Source: Galerina marginata (taxonomy: Eukaryota > Basidiomycota > Agaricomycetes > Agaricales > Galerinaceae). From it: a stretch of DNA of 64,000 bases. The notes beneath the pieces are model-generated. The model did not search any database and was not told where the DNA came from. It saw only the letters and a list, made by a program, of their open reading frames with translations. Shown piece by piece: positions 1-11,962 of this stretch. Every line of letters begins with the position of its first letter. Position 1 is the stretch's first letter. A program made the position numbers and the translations under genes. The stretch covers positions 1,240,001 to 1,304,000 of the forward strand of contig JAECYW010000017.1 in the NCBI GenBank assembly GCA_023014335.1, given 5' to 3'.

Positions 1-1844
1 AAACAGCAATCGAGTTTGTCTCCGTCAACCCGTAGCCTTGTATCCTACCTTCGTGATTTAGCGGCAGACATTGATAATGATGAAAATTGCACTAAACCCA
101 CATTGTTGCAGTAGGAAAGGCTTTTCTTGCCCTGATGACGAGCGTGTCAGGGGCAGGAGCGCCACCAAAAAGAAGACCTTCCAGAGGGTGACCGACTAGA
201 GAACTTAGAGTCAGATCGGTGACCATGGATGGCACTCTAATGGGCTAATAAGTTTGGCTACTGGCTGGAAGGAGAACAAGATCTTACCCGCCCGCAACAG
301 CGACATTTTCCTGCTTGATCAGTCTTTAAAATCTTCAGCAACAATTGCGCAGGCAGGTAGGGTTATTCTTACTTGACCACTGAAAACTCTATCAGAGTGA
401 TACAATCGCACATTCAATAAACGATTATACCTTCTTCAATGTCCCATTTTCGTGTCATGACAATCTTCATTCCGGTCATTGTGGCCATCATCTAAAATTC
501 ACCAGGTGAGATTCAGGGATAAAACCTTCAGTTTGAAATAGACCAAACTGAAAAACTTGTGGAACCAGTGACATGGAAGAGAGGGACAGTGACAAGCGTG
601 GCCTTCTGTGGGCCTATTCTTTGAATAGTTGGGAAGTCCTCCCCTCGTCGCAACGACGCGCGAAAGCCACCGACCAGGACCTGCGTTAAAAAATGAGCAG
701 TTTCAAAGGCCCGTACACGTAAAATTTAAGCACTGTACATTTAAAACATTTGTCAGAAATTGGCGCTGGGTACTGAGGACGCCTTTGGGAAGTCCAGTAG
801 TACCTGCCGGATGGTAGATCAAATTAAAATTGACAAGCTTCATAAAATCACATCACGAACCCGACGTAAATATTAGAGTTGCGTTGTCTTCAGGAAGGAT
901 AGAAATAGCAGAGTCAATCATTTCTGACTCGTCACCGTGATCCTCATTCAATTTTTGTTCAAATGATTTCATGCCTTCCCACCGTTTCGCACTGTCTTTG
1001 AATTCGAATACGAGGAATCCTTTCACTTCTGTGGTAAGACTTATTTCCGAAACTGCTTGTTGCAAGATGTCGGCTCTTTCTGGATCAAGAATGACAAGTT
1101 TACACTGAGTGTGTGCAAAACAATGTCTTAGCGGTTCTTGGGGTAGCCACCTAGGCATTCATGCAATTAAAGTATTTATTTCAATAACGAGAATCAATCA
1201 CTTACGCGTTGAGTAGCACAGACACCGCTCCGATAAGGTCTGAAAATCTTATCAAGGGATTATTCATAACAAGAGGACGATCGTTCGTACGGCATGCCCA
1301 GAACGCGACTAGATACTCGGGACAGTTCCGAGAGCAGATCCCGATTCTATCACCTGAATATGCGTAAAATGGTGCTTTTATTTAAGTGGTAGTCCAAAAA
1401 GTTGAAAAAACGGCAAGCTAAAAGCTCACCTTTCTTGATTTCATAAACGCTTCGGAACATTGTTGCCACCTTAATGGCACGGTCGTGTACTTGGCGGTAT
1501 GTCAGGCGCTGATCTTCGTAAACGATGTATGTGTCGCCAGAATATTGCGAAACAGCGGAAAGCCAAAATTCCCTCAACGACGGCCATAAGTTTTTGTAGA
1601 CTCGGTAGAGCCTTCCGTCCACTAGAGTTGTTTCTACCTCGTGAATGCTTCCAGGAGAGGTGAGTAAAGTTTCCGCTACGGAACAATGACGCGTTTTCTT
1701 TGGTAAACGAAGCTCGGTGACACGGTATGGAAGGCGACTCACTTTCCGCCAACGTCCGCTGGGGTTTCCAAGACATTTTTTGAGTCGTCGAATTGCAACT
1801 AGCAAATGGAAAGAATGGTGGTCGGGAAAATGGACTTGATGCAA
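1..1844 (-). CDS. AMP-dependent acyl-CoA synthetase/ligase, 3' part beyond left edge
   Basis: ANL-superfamily adenylating enzyme, expected to activate a carboxylic acid to its acyl-AMP and then the CoA thioester. The substrate cannot be told. Read on the minus strand, exons give TLVDGRLYRVYKNLWPSLRE, then GDRIGICSRNCPEYLVAFWA after an intron (donor at 1429), then LPQEPLRHCFAHTQCKLVIL. The P-loop motif A3 (TSG/TTGLPKG) is split by an intron near 850-790. Next come LRRGEDFPTIQRIGPQKATL, PLFHVTG, MMATMTGMKIVMTRKWDIEE, LEGLLFGGAPAPDTL and, at the very edge, GYGLTETN (motif A5). The C-terminal lid domain lies outside the window. At first sight the gene seems to stop at TSGS near 853, but that stop is inside an intron. 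The start is uncertain: the in-frame ATG at 1844 precedes sequence of poor quality, and the conserved part begins around 1750. Confidence 0.85.
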
Positions 1845-3175
1845 GAGCTTTTATGGAGATGCATTAGGTTCATAAGGAGAATAGTGTCACCATACGGAAC
1901 TCCCCATATCACTCAGGGATAGGAAGAAATGTAATGATCTTCAAGACGCATCTCTGTCATTATCCGCGGAATTCTCACTTCCCGCGGTTCTGCCAGCTTG
2001 ATGATTACCTTATAGAGTCGGGTTTAGGCCTGTTGCGTAAAATTTAACCGACGTGCGTTCCGCAAATATAGGTCAATCGCCACAGTGTTCAACCCGATGT
2101 TGATTGACACGGCACCACAGGACTGTTTTGTACGAAACACTCACAGCTCCAAGAGCAAGCACTCTTCAAGGAGGTAAATCATTGTGTCAGTCCATTTATT
2201 CATTGTGAACGATATAAAATAGGACCCACACCAGAGAAATCTTCACGAATGTCCACAAACTGGGAATTGGAAGCATGGCCAGACTCCGGGGCGCGTTGGT
2301 GACTTGCCACATTCGAATGAGATTTCCCTACACCAAGAAATTCGATTATGAGTTGGTGATGAGACCAGGGTTGGGAATCCCGCCGTAAGAAAATACCGTT
2401 CCCAACTATTCCAGGACCATAAGCCGACCAGGGGAGAACATTCAGGTCATGCGTCGTAAGTCTAGTGTTACGTAGAATATTCACGCCCATGCAGATCCAA
2501 CTTAATTCCAGCCGCGTCCATGGCGGATTGGCGATAAGCCAAGATCTAGGCTCGAGTTTCCATGAAATCTCCGTGTTGTCCTCGGATTCAGCAATCGATT
2601 ACATGTTTCTTTTCATATTTACGACAAGGCAGGCGAAGTTGCAGGACAACATATCAGGTTGGCTTGTGAAGCATATACGTTCTTAATTTCGGAACCGAAG
2701 GTAACACTTGTCCGGCCAAAAAGTGCCAAAATGACAGGCGTCGAATAGAGGAACATCGACTGGACCAGAGTCCTCAAGCTTAGGCCATCCATTAGGAGAT
2801 TTGCGGCCAATAAGACTATGAATTCGCCCTGCACGGACTTCATTTAGCAAGGAGCCAGTTCATTTTATTAGAACTTGAATGGACGTATCTTTATTGTCGG
2901 CCAGTGATAAGATAGCACCGTGGTTGATTTAGTAAAAAGGCACCCACTAGAAGCGCCAATGGGTTCTCTCCAGGCAGCTCGAACTTGAAGCATATGGACT
3001 TTTAGGCTCCCAATATGTACTGTCACATTGAGTTTCCAGAGGTTGTACAGGCACTGACTGATGGAATATCAAAAGATTTGCCTTTGTTAGGAATCAAAGC
3101 TATTAGCATTACCCTCTCAATCAGCAAGCCTCTAATCCAACTCTTACTCGTTCTTCTTCGTTATTGGAATTTGTT
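1845..3175. other. Intergenic, no supported gene
   Basis: Between the ligase and rpb3. Minus-strand open stretches at 2200-2490 and 2619-2843 read like patchy protein (for example ANLLMDGLSLRTLV), but I could not join them into a recognisable family. They may be a decayed gene. The last few hundred bases must hold the rpb3 promoter; no clear TATA box was seen. Confidence 0.5.
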
Positions 3176-4618
3176 ATGCAAGCACAAGAAGATTTAGAAC
3201 CCACCGTTCGCATTCGTGAACTCAAAAAAGATCGCGTCAACTTTGTGCTAGGAAATGTCGACTTAGCGTGAGCTCGTTTTTGCTCGGTATCCTTTCCGAC
3301 AGGCGAGCTGAATATGCAGCAATGAAGATTCGCCAACTCATTGAGGCGTGTCATGATGGCGGATATCCCAACAGTAGGTCAGTAAAACTTGGATTTTTTT
3401 GATGGCTCTGCCTCTAATGACGCCTTTAGCCATCGACATGGTTGAAATAGAGACGAATACAACTGTTCTACCCGACGAATTTATTGCCCATAGGCTGGGA
3501 ATGATACCCCTAATAAGCTCGAATTGTGACGAAGCCATACGATATACAAGGGTAAGCCTTTTCGGTACGAGCCTTGTGCTACTTTTGTTCAGACGTGTTC
3601 AGGATTGTATATGTCTGGCAGGGTGCAGTTTTTGTTCTATGATGTTGGTGTTAAACGTCGCCTGCCACGATGACAACACAATGAATATTACAAGCGATCA
3701 CCTTGAAGTAGTACCCTATCAAGCAGCCTGAGGAAGATCTTCAGCAAGAAGATCAAGGAGAGGAGCTGTCCAAACGAGGGGAATTCTTTGGGCATCCCGT
3801 TGGGAAACGTAAGTCGGTTTCTACGATATCAGGGCTTGGGACTGACACCATACTTTCGATTTCCAAGATGAACCAGGAGTTCCCCCAGTGCTGATCACCA
3901 AAATTCGTAAAGGACAGGAACTGAAAATAAAATGTACCGCCAAAAAAGTGGGCCCTAGTAGACCGTCGTACTTGTATTTGTACTGATTATGCTGAAGGGT
4001 ATAGCTAAGGAGCATGCAAAATTCTCTCCCTGTTCAGCTGTTTCATTCGAATACGACCCGTACAACAAATTACGGCATACAGCCTACCTGTACGAAATAG
4101 ACATCAAGTCTGAATGGCCGCTGAGCGAGAACGCACGGGAAGAGGAACCACCCCGAGACGATGAACCTTTCGACTTCAATGCCAAACCCAACAAGTTTTA
4201 CTTCGAAGTAGAAACTGATGGTAGCTTGGGACCGCAAGAGGTGGTTATGAAAGTGAGAATACTGACCTCGTGGCTTTTTTTTTTTTGCTGCAACCTCATC
4301 ATCAATTCCAGGGTCTATCAGAACTGCAAAACAAGTTAGCCAATCTTATTCTGGGACTCAAAAGCGGTCCCGATCTCGACGTCCTTGCCAACGAACCGCA
4401 GGTCAATGGTCATGGTGCTACTGGATCTGCTTGGGAGACCGGCAATGGTGGTACCTGGCCTCCTGCTGTAGGTGGTGGCTGGGATGCAAGGCCCACAAGT
4501 CCATCTCGCGGCGGCGGTACGAGTGCATGGAGTGGCAGCAATGAAGGGGGTGCATGGGCTGGCACTAATGCTGGTTGGTACAAGCTCAGGGCAGCGGGCA
4601 AATGGTTTTAATCTTTAG
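3176..4618 (+). CDS. RPB3: DNA-directed RNA polymerase II subunit RPB3
   Basis: Alpha-like subunit that pairs with RPB11 to nucleate assembly of nuclear RNA polymerase II. From ATG 3176 the exons read [76 protein letters not shown], the zinc-binding [12 protein letters not shown], then [52 protein letters not shown] and a Gly/Trp/Ser-rich tail. Introns have clear GT..AG ends (donors near 3269, 3379 and 3551, for example). Two one-base frame breaks are needed. One is near 3713, where an extra base moves VV to [10 protein letters not shown]. The other is near 4578, where one missing G would give a GWGTSSG...NGFNL ending and stop at 4616-4618. Without the second, the frame ends at 4611. For an essential single-copy gene these are more likely sequence errors than mutations. 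Confidence 0.93.
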
Positions 4619-5072
4619 AATTCAGGAATATGTGGATGTAGATCCAACTATATATTCTAGATGCCGCATGACATACGAAAGGGTCTGGGTATATTATATA
4701 TCTTTCATCTATTTTCCAGACTCCCGGTCCGGTGTGAGGTTGTCAATCAAGGTCGGGGTCTCATCTCGAAGACATCTGCCGGATGCGGGGGAACCGGTTG
4801 AGGGCTTCTGGAAGCGCCGGGTTGTATCGTGGCATTTCCGATGTTGGTGTGCGATAGGCCACGTCGCGGGTTTGTCATGTGTAACTGTTAAAATCCGTGG
4901 TGAGCAGCTGGACCGGGGATACACGACACTATCACTCACCTCTGCCGAGTCCCCAAACACATCATCGGCGCTATCCACTAAATCGAATTGATGGTAAGTT
5001 GATATCATGGTAAGTTGGAAGCAAAAAAACGAAGCCGGATAGTCGCAGTACGACAGCCATTTATCGCAGATG
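4619..5072. other. Convergent intergenic region
   Basis: Tail-to-tail gap between rpb3 and the mechanosensitive channel gene, so presumably two 3' untranslated regions. The long minus-strand frame that crosses 4709-5275 is a shadow of the channel's last exon. Nothing else seen. Confidence 0.5.
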
Positions 5073-8000
5073 TCAAGAAGTTTGGAAGGAAGGAAGAGAA
5101 GACGTACGGATGGCCGCATTTTTGTCATCCAATTTCCACCCGCCCGAGGGTGGTAGCTGGTCCTCAGCTGGCTGGGATGGCTTTTGATTCGCCTTTTTGC
5201 GGTCTTCTGCCTCAATGAGCTCCCAAGGTACTTGTGCATACCGCGACACCGCAGGGGGCGGATTGGGATCACCACTAGGCCCGTGGATCTTCACTTCTGC
5301 CAAGATCGCCTTGAGCGCGCAAATCCATTTGTTTCGACGTTTAGCTTGAAACGAGCAAGAGCGTGTAACGTAAATGGTTTATAAATGCACAAGCATGTAG
5401 CCTTCTTTCGGACATACCTTTGAGCCCGGCCTGCTGTCCATTGCTCTTGTACTTGATGTCCGCAGATAAGGTCATTTTTGCCTGTTCAGGGAAGTCTGTC
5501 ACAGAACGGTGAGTCGGAGGAATAAATTACTGGAAATTTTAGACAAAAAACCAACCTTTGACGGTTACATCGAAGATCGGCTGATAATCTCGCCTCTCGG
5601 CCTTGACAAAGGCGAGCATCTTCTCGCGCAGCCGCTCGAGATCTTCAAAGGTGGTCGAGTAGCTCACATCAAAGGTAAACGTTTCAGACATCTTGAAATC
5701 GGAATGAGCACCAAAATATGCATATACATCCACGGAGAAAAGCTTACAAGGGGACTGCGGCGTATATTTTGGATAAACTACGAGGAGCGAATAATGAGCC
5801 GCGATCTAGTCCCAGAATCTGGACAGGACTCACCAGCGTGTTCAGCTGATTATTCGGGGCCTGCACGAGGGTGGAGTTGGAGTCCAAGAAAACGGTAGAA
5901 AGCAAGCGAATTTCTTTGACTAGTATACGTCTGGCCGCTGACCACGACGCGGTCGCCGACGTCGAATGGGTGCTTGACGAACAGGAAGATGATGCTAGTC
6001 AGCACTTCCTGCAAGCTTCCGCCGATGAGCCAGCTGAGGCCGAGAACCAGCGTGCCGGCGCCGGTTATGAGGGCGGCGACTTGGGTCTCCAGAGTCACGG
6101 CGATGACGAGGGCGGCGATGATGACGTATATGGACATGAAGATGTTGTCCAGCCTGCCCACCGCACTGTCGAGATCGCGCATCGAGTGCTCGATGGACAG
6201 CTGTTCGCGGTGGAACTCTCTGCGGGGAAATTTTTAATAAATGAAATGTCGTGGAATTGGAGGCATATTACGCACAGGCAGGCCATCTCCATCTCCTCTC
6301 TGGATGTATCGCCGTTGCCGTCCCTGTCGAACAGTGTGAATGCCTGGATGGCTTCTTCTTTCGTGGGGAAGAAACGCTCTATGTCTTCCACTGTTAGGAA
6401 TTCTGATTTGTTGCGCACGAACGAGTAAAATAAGCGGCGCGCGAGCTGTTGTGATTTGACAAGGTCAATACCTCTCCTCCGGCACGTGTCAGACAAGGAC
6501 GTACCAAGCGAGACTTGTTTGCCGATTCAAGGGCAGTCTTGATGACAGCCTGGGGTGAGTTTGGCTGTAAAACGGAGCTAAAACGCGACAGGTCAGTCAT
6601 CTACCTAGATGAAATAAGAATCAAGGTGTCTGTACCTGCCAGCAATCTCCGACGCGACGTTGCCGAACACGGTTGCGGTGGTGGTGGTCGCGTAGCGCAC
6701 GCCCTCCCTGAATTTCTTGAGGAGGCGCATGGGGTTGACGGAGGACTCCTTGAGGTGGTTGTAGCCTAGGGTGTCTGACCTGCCTGGGATGTCGATGGAG
6801 TTGCGGTAAAGCGCGACGAGGGTCCGCACAGCGTACTTCTGGTCCGCGATGCGCTCTAGCAGGATTGAATTAATCTCGGAGAATTTCGAAAAAGACGCGT
6901 ACTCACCAGCATACGATCGCTCGTGGAACTTGCCCGCGATCCATTGGATAGAGAACTTTTCAAAGAGGAGGATGCCCGCGCAGATCAAGAAGCCGAAAAA
7001 GAGCTTGTTGATAAACTTGATGGCCTGGACGCTCTTTGGGCTGGCGTTCGCGGCCTGACGGCTGTCGATGACGGGGTTGTAGGAGACCCAGACGGCGACG
7101 GTCCACGCGAAGAGCGCGATGTACCTAGTAGTTGGGAGTGTGAGAGGTGAAGGATGAGGAATATCGGAAGTCGCGTACCTGTGCAGAGCTTGCATCCAGT
7201 CAATGTAGCGCCGCGTGCTGACGGCCACGACGCCGACGGTGGCTCGGATAATGCCTGGGGCAATGCGTCTGACATATAGATTGAACACATTTTCGATCAG
7301 ACAAGCAAAGATCTTACGCTGCGGCGAGAGCAACCCACCATCCTGGATAAAGGAAAATGCGTGAACACCAGTAACACGGGAGAACGAAGTGACTGACCTC
7401 CCCATATCACACTCAGCCAGATACTCCACCAAATCAACTTGACGCCCCAGACCTAGCATCACCTTTGAGTAAGACCGAGCATGGTTATAAGAAGTACACA
7501 CTTGGGCATTCGGGAAAGCGGTCAGAGACAAGATACCAGGAATCCATAAGATGCCCAATATAGGGACGATGAAGAGGATCCACCGGGTGACGATGGACAC
7601 GCTGACCAGGTACGAGTACAGCTTGCCGACCTAGATTCATGAGAATGAGTGCAAGATACACCAGCGTCTTGATTGCCACACACCTTGGTCTTTGGCACCT
7701 CGCCGTCCGGAAGCCTCAAGAGGTCGCTCTGGCTAGGCACTGTACCCGCGCGAGTCGTCGAGCTCGGAATAGCCCTGCTCCGTGTCCTTCCGCAGGTTGG
7801 CCCAGCTCGGCCGGTGCAGCTTGCCAGTGCCGTTGTTGTGCGTGCCGGACGCAGGATCGTAGGGTGGGGAGATGGGTGTGAGGGAGATGGGTGCGGATGC
7901 GTAGGAGCCTGAGCTGTCACCCATGTGCTCGAATGGAGGGACGTTGGGGTGGGTAGGACATCCCGCTACTCGACGGCTGGTTTTCACTTCTCGGTGGTTG

Positions 8001-8189
8001 TGGTGGTGGTTGAAAATCTGCAAAACGAGGGGGTTGCGTTGTTGCTTCCGAACCCGAAAGAGGGTTGGGGCTATTAATATTCTTGCCCTGGCGGGTGCTG
8101 TTGACGTAACTGAGGTTGGCTCCAGAGAGATGGAATGTGTCGTCAGAGTCGTTGGGCAATTTTGTGAACGGGATGTTCGTAGAGGGCAT
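5073..8189 (-). CDS. MscS-family mechanosensitive ion channel with EF-hand
   Basis: Fungal Msy1/Msy2-type channel, in fission yeast an internal-membrane protein that handles hypo-osmotic calcium signals. In order: a Ser/Pro-rich N-terminus from MPSTNIPFTKLPND (8189), membrane segments (FIVPILGILWIPGILSL, ALFAWTVAVWVSY, LFFGFLICAGILLFEKF), an EF-hand (FDRDGNGDTSREEME, about 6300-6350), the MscS core (FMSIYVIIAALVIAVTLE, LITGAGTLVLGLSWLIGGSL, FVKHPFDVGDRVVV), then LLSTVFLDSNSTLVQAPNNQ, FIQNIRRSPL, FEDLERLREKMLAFVKAERR and a cytosolic tail ending SLPSFQTS. About ten short introns. One-base frame breaks sit at a C-run near 7947 and near 5920 (TYT to VKEIRLL). If the first is real, translation could instead begin at MGDSSGSYAS (about 7922). 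Its start lies 125 bp downstream of the TLG2 stop on the same strand. Confidence 0.9.
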
Positions 8190-8314
8190 CAACTGAGAGG
8201 AGGGGCGACGCGGAACTGATATGATCGGACGGGCAGACGACGACGGCGTGGCAACAACGCACCCATCCTTGATGGAAGATAAACCAACAGTGATACTCTC
8301 TGTTATTACAAATT

Positions 8315-9616
8315 CTACAATATATAATACATAGCGGGGTATCGTCTCCGCACACTGGAAGAATGGACCGGTGGGGGTGGATGTGCCGCGTGTTTTTTCG
8401 GTTTGAAAATCAGCACCAGGACAAGACCGAAAATGATGAGCAGGAGCAAGAAAATACACTTGCGTTTGCCGGTGTTCTTCTGGTAGCGAGTAGCGACGGT
8501 GAGCTCCTTGACGGCGTCCTCCATCTGGACGGCAGTCTGCTCGATGTTGAACTCGACAGAGTCGAGGAGTGTGCCTTGATCGATGACGAGGACGGAGAGG
8601 TCTTTGAAGAGCTCTGCGAGTGATGCGATGGATTTTGCGATTTCGGAGAGTTCGCGGTCGCGTGCGAGGAGGTGAGGCTGGGACTGGGTAGAGATGAGAG
8701 ATTGGGATTGTTCTTGGGTGTGTGACTGGGTCGCGAAAGATGAGATGGGATATGATAAGACGAGAAAGAAACAACGGACTGCAGCCTGGATGTCGTCATC
8801 TAGAGCGGAAAAGCCATCGGAGCCTTTGAGAGAAATAGCGCCGGAGGCGAGGAGGAGATCCTGATTTTTGGTCGCATGACCCTGGAGCTCTACCGGGCGG
8901 AGATACGGAGCGAACGCGTGACGGAATCGATGGAGACGGAACGGGACAAGGAGGAGAATAATGAGTAGGGAGAGAACGAGAAAGGCAAGGGGACTGACTA
9001 TCCATGTAAACACGCTGTTTTTTGCGAAAGGTTGCAGAGAGATTCTGAACTTTTGCGGCGAGACCTCGCTGCACGTTCTTGGCAGCTGCGGCCTCATGGG
9101 ACGAGGGGTGGATTGGAGGAAAGGCATGGGGGTGGGGTACGATGCGCTGGATGAGGGACTGGCAGCTGCGAAAGTCCTTGTGACGGAGATGTGAACAGGT
9201 GAGACGGTGATAAGGGGATGAACATGCCTTTGTGACGCGAGTGGTGAGGTGCTCGATGTCGCGTTCCTCCTGGGAGCGGTCAGAGAAGCCGGGAAGGACG
9301 TGCTTTGCGTGAAGCTTGTCGAGGGCCTGGACTGGTGACTGATGTGAGAGCGAGATGAAAAGACAAGAAAGGGGGAACGGACTGGCGGAGTGTGTGTTGG
9401 CGAGGATGTCCTCTACCTGGTCGGAGATGTCGAGCCTGGAGAGGAGGGGGTGAGTGGGGAACGAGAAAGAGAGAGGCGACGGACCATTGGGGGGGAAGGG
9501 CGTTGACATCGAGAGGCGACGTGGTTTGTGATAAGGCCATGGTGCTCCGAGTGCTGGTAGCGGGCAGTGGAATCGCGGAAGGAGAGAAAGAGACCGGTGC
9601 GGGAGCGGGTGGTCAT
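8315..9616 (-). CDS. TLG2: t-SNARE TLG2 / syntaxin-16 type
   Basis: Qa-SNARE of the trans-Golgi and endosomal system. Starts MTTRSRTGLFLSFRDSTAR, a typical fungal Tlg2 N-terminus. Exons then give DISDQVEDILANTHS, LDKLHAKHVLPGFSDRSQEE, DFRSCQSLIQRI, AAAAKNVQRGLAAKVQNLSA and a SNARE motif (DRELSEIAKSIASLAELFKD followed by LSVLVIDQGTLLDSVEFNIE). One C-terminal membrane anchor (KCIFLLLLIIFGLVLVLIF) leaves a short Lys/Pro tail. A frame change without an obvious intron is needed near 9540-9560, between the first exon and LDVNALPPQW. The start codon is only 47 bp from the divergent start codon of the small cysteine-rich gene. Confidence 0.9.
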
Positions 9617-9623
9617 GGAAGTG

Positions 9624-9631
9624 TATAAAAG
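9624..9631 (+). promoter_or_regulatory. TATA-like box before the small cysteine-rich gene
   Basis: TATAAAAG inside the 47-bp gap between two divergent start codons, 33 bp before ATG 9664. On position alone it would serve the rightward gene. The same short gap must also hold the TLG2 start region, unless TLG2 initiates inside its neighbour. Confidence 0.4.
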
Positions 9632-9663
9632 AAGACCGTCCGGATTTATTGCCCCACAGCAAC

Positions 9664-10005
9664 ATGTGTCGTCTCCATACGTGAGTCTCTTTTTTTTGGG
9701 TTCATTCGCTGCTCACTTCTCTGCAGTGAGGGCACCCAGCACGGCTGCGGCCACTACATCATCACCCGCAAGGTCGCAAAGGAGGACTGCAGGAGCAAGT
9801 ACTGCATCAACTCGGACCGCCATCCAGACAACTGCCCCAGCTGTCCAAACTGCAAACGCGTATGTCTCTGCTATCTTTGCTGCACTCTGCTCACAGTCCG
9901 CAGTACTTTGAACCAGATGCCACAGAGACGATCACGAAAAAGACGCCCGACTACTGTCCCGAGTGCGAGTACTGGTTCAAAGGCGCAGGCGCCCGTCGTC
10001 GCTGA
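9664..10005 (+). CDS. Small nine-cysteine protein, unknown function
   Basis: An 83-residue protein made of three exons, so it has no long ORF. Exon 1 ends MCRLHT at a GTGAGT donor (about 9681). Exon 2 reads EGTQHGCGHYIITRKVAKED and on to NCPSCPNCKR. Exon 3 starts YFEPDATETITKKTPDYCPE after TCCGCAG and ends GAGARRR at TGA 10003-10005. Cysteines fall at residues 2, 13, 27, 32, 42, 45, 48, 68 and 71. The C-x2-C-x2-C cluster and the later C-x2-C suggest a metal (zinc) site. No signal peptide. I recall similar small uncharacterised proteins in other basidiomycetes but cannot name a family. It is squeezed between TLG2 (47 bp between starts) and NAR1 (10 bp between stops). Consistent splice sites and an unbroken joined frame support it as real. 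Confidence 0.75.
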
Positions 10006-10015
10006 TCTGTCTAAT

Positions 10016-11765
10016 CTACCACTTTACTGCTAGCCCCACTACATCGCTCTCCACCGCCCGGTACTCTGTCCGCAATGCCCCGCCCTTCAACGCCGCCATC
10101 ACCCGATCCACCGTCCCTCCGTCTACTGCCCTCGCCTCTCCCCGCCAGTACGCATCCTCCACCTTGCCCGTCCACTCCCTGTCGCCCCACTTACCACTCG
10201 GCATCCCATCTCCGCTCTCGCCCCAGTCCCGCTCCTCGTCCCGCACAGCCTTCACCTGCCCGCCCCCGTTCACACAGCCCCCGGGGCACGCCATCACCTC
10301 CACATAATCGTACTTTTTATCCACCTCCGCCTTCCTCGGCCCTCTGCCCATCCTCCCCGCAGCACCCATCCCCGTCCGCACCCCTCTCTCCTTCCCCACC
10401 TTGCGCACGATGTTCTGCAGGTTCCGGAACCCATAGCACTTGGCCCCCTTGAACACCACCCGTCCCCCGTTCTCCGTCACCGTGTACTCTTCATAGTCCG
10501 CGTTCCGTATCGTCTTCACCGTCACCGTCAGCTCCCTCGCTGACGTCAAGTGTCCGATTATCGATTGCAGATACGATCCAGATGAGCTTCCCGGGTGCTG
10601 CACCAGCTCCGGCAAGTATTCCTCGCGTCCCGGCCCGTCCATTTCCCCTCCAACAGCCACCGACAGGTCCCATCCCTTTTCTCGCATCATCAGCTCCAGC
10701 TCCCCCGTCGTAATTACACAATCCACATCCCGCGTCGCATAGATATCGTCGTAGAAATCTTTCCGTGACGCCTCTAGTTTTTTATCGTAGCACGGCATGA
10801 CCGTTACATGGTACACTCCATCCGGTCTGAATAATATTAATCAGTCAGTCATCTACACCAACGAGTGAATCACCCACGTCCGACCCCACTGCCCACCCAT
10901 CCATGATTTCACCAGCGTCCCCATCACCTGCTGCGGGCTCTTCGTCTTTGGCGATAAACGGCAGCATCTCCGCGTGCGCCTTTTCCGCGTAGCAGATCCA
11001 CCCCGGGCACGCACTTGCCAGCATCGGCAGCTGCCCCTCGTCCGCCGCCCTGTCCCTCCGTTCTAAAAACTCTGCCACGTGCTCTCGCAAGCGCCAGCTC
11101 CCGCGCGAACGTCGTATCGAACACATAAGCGAACCCCAGCACGTCCCTGCAGAACACCTTTAGCCGCCGCAGGACCTGCCGCGGCGTGATCTTGCCAGAG
11201 GAAGACGACGACAGAGACGCCGCGAGCGAGGCGAGCGACTGCGGGGCGATGGAGATGACGGGAATCTTGGGCGGGGTCGACGAGGCGTTGGTGGTAAGAA
11301 AGTTGAGCACCTCGGTGTGCGATTGAAGCGTTATGAGCACAGACTCGGCCGACGTGATGCAGCCGCTGGATGGGTGTGAAGAAGGTACGATAGGAGGGGA
11401 CTGCTACTCACCTGCATGCAAGACAGTCGTTTAGGCTGATCTGCGCCTGCTCGAGCTTGTTGTTGGATATAGAGGGCCGACTGGGGTCAGCGGTAGACAC
11501 TTCGTAGTACGCTCCACTCGAGTCGATCAGGATTTCCGTCTGTTCGGTATTTGAATATCTAGTGTCGGTGCCAAAAGATAACCCACCTCTGCCGCGCCCG
11601 CCTCCCTCTCTTGCTTCTTCGGCGCATCTTTCTGCTCGACAGGCTTGATGCACGCCTGCGACGGCGTGATGAAATCGTTCAGGTCCGTGAGGGTCTGTGT
11701 CAAAGTGCATTGGTGACGATGTGAGGGCGAAGAGAGCAACGTACGAGTGCACCAGAAAACGCCAT
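10016..11765 (-). CDS. NAR1: Cytosolic iron-sulfur assembly factor NAR1
   Basis: Iron-only-hydrogenase-like protein of the cytosolic Fe-S assembly (CIA) machinery, which links the Nbp35/Cfd1 scaffold to the targeting complex. Starts MAFSGAL, then an intron, [20 protein letters not shown] (N-terminal cluster cysteine), [17 protein letters not shown] split by an intron, [20 protein letters not shown], the H-cluster-like [51 protein letters not shown], and the C-terminal [14 protein letters not shown]. The C-terminal Trp, characteristic of CIA clients and factors, is present (AVKW). Frame breaks: one base near 11086 (ELAL to [11 protein letters not shown]) and one at an A-run near 10948 (PFIA to [10 protein letters not shown]). 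Its stop is 10 bp from the stop of the convergent small gene. Confidence 0.93.
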
Positions 11766-11962
11766 GACTTCAAGATGAGAGTGGCAGGAAAAGAAGATCA
11801 CCGGCTTATCCATCAAATTAGCGCGGACCGCTCTCTGCCGTAGTTTTAAATAATTGATACAATGTATTAGCTATTAACTGGCCCCTATCGTAAAAGAATG
11901 TCTAGTGTAGTAATACAAATTGATCCTTGCGGTCGTGAAGGGGGTATAGTAAAGTCCACAAC

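Noticed and set aside
853..1158. Truncation of the acyl-CoA ligase at TSGS
   Set aside because: The stop lies in an intron; downstream sequence resumes with TTGLPKG and continues to GYGLTETN at the window edge.
2200..2843. Possible acyltransferase-like fragments (minus)
   Set aside because: ANLLMDGLSLR resembles a condensation-type motif, but the catalytic His is absent and the pieces cannot be joined.
4709..5275. 188-residue minus-strand frame
   Set aside because: It is out of frame with the channel's conserved last exon and has no motif; a shadow.
5871..6428. 185-residue plus-strand acidic frame
   Set aside because: Antisense of the MscS core exons.
10075..10452. Pro/Ser-rich plus-strand frames opposite NAR1
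   Set aside because: Antisense shadow of GC-rich NAR1 coding sequence.
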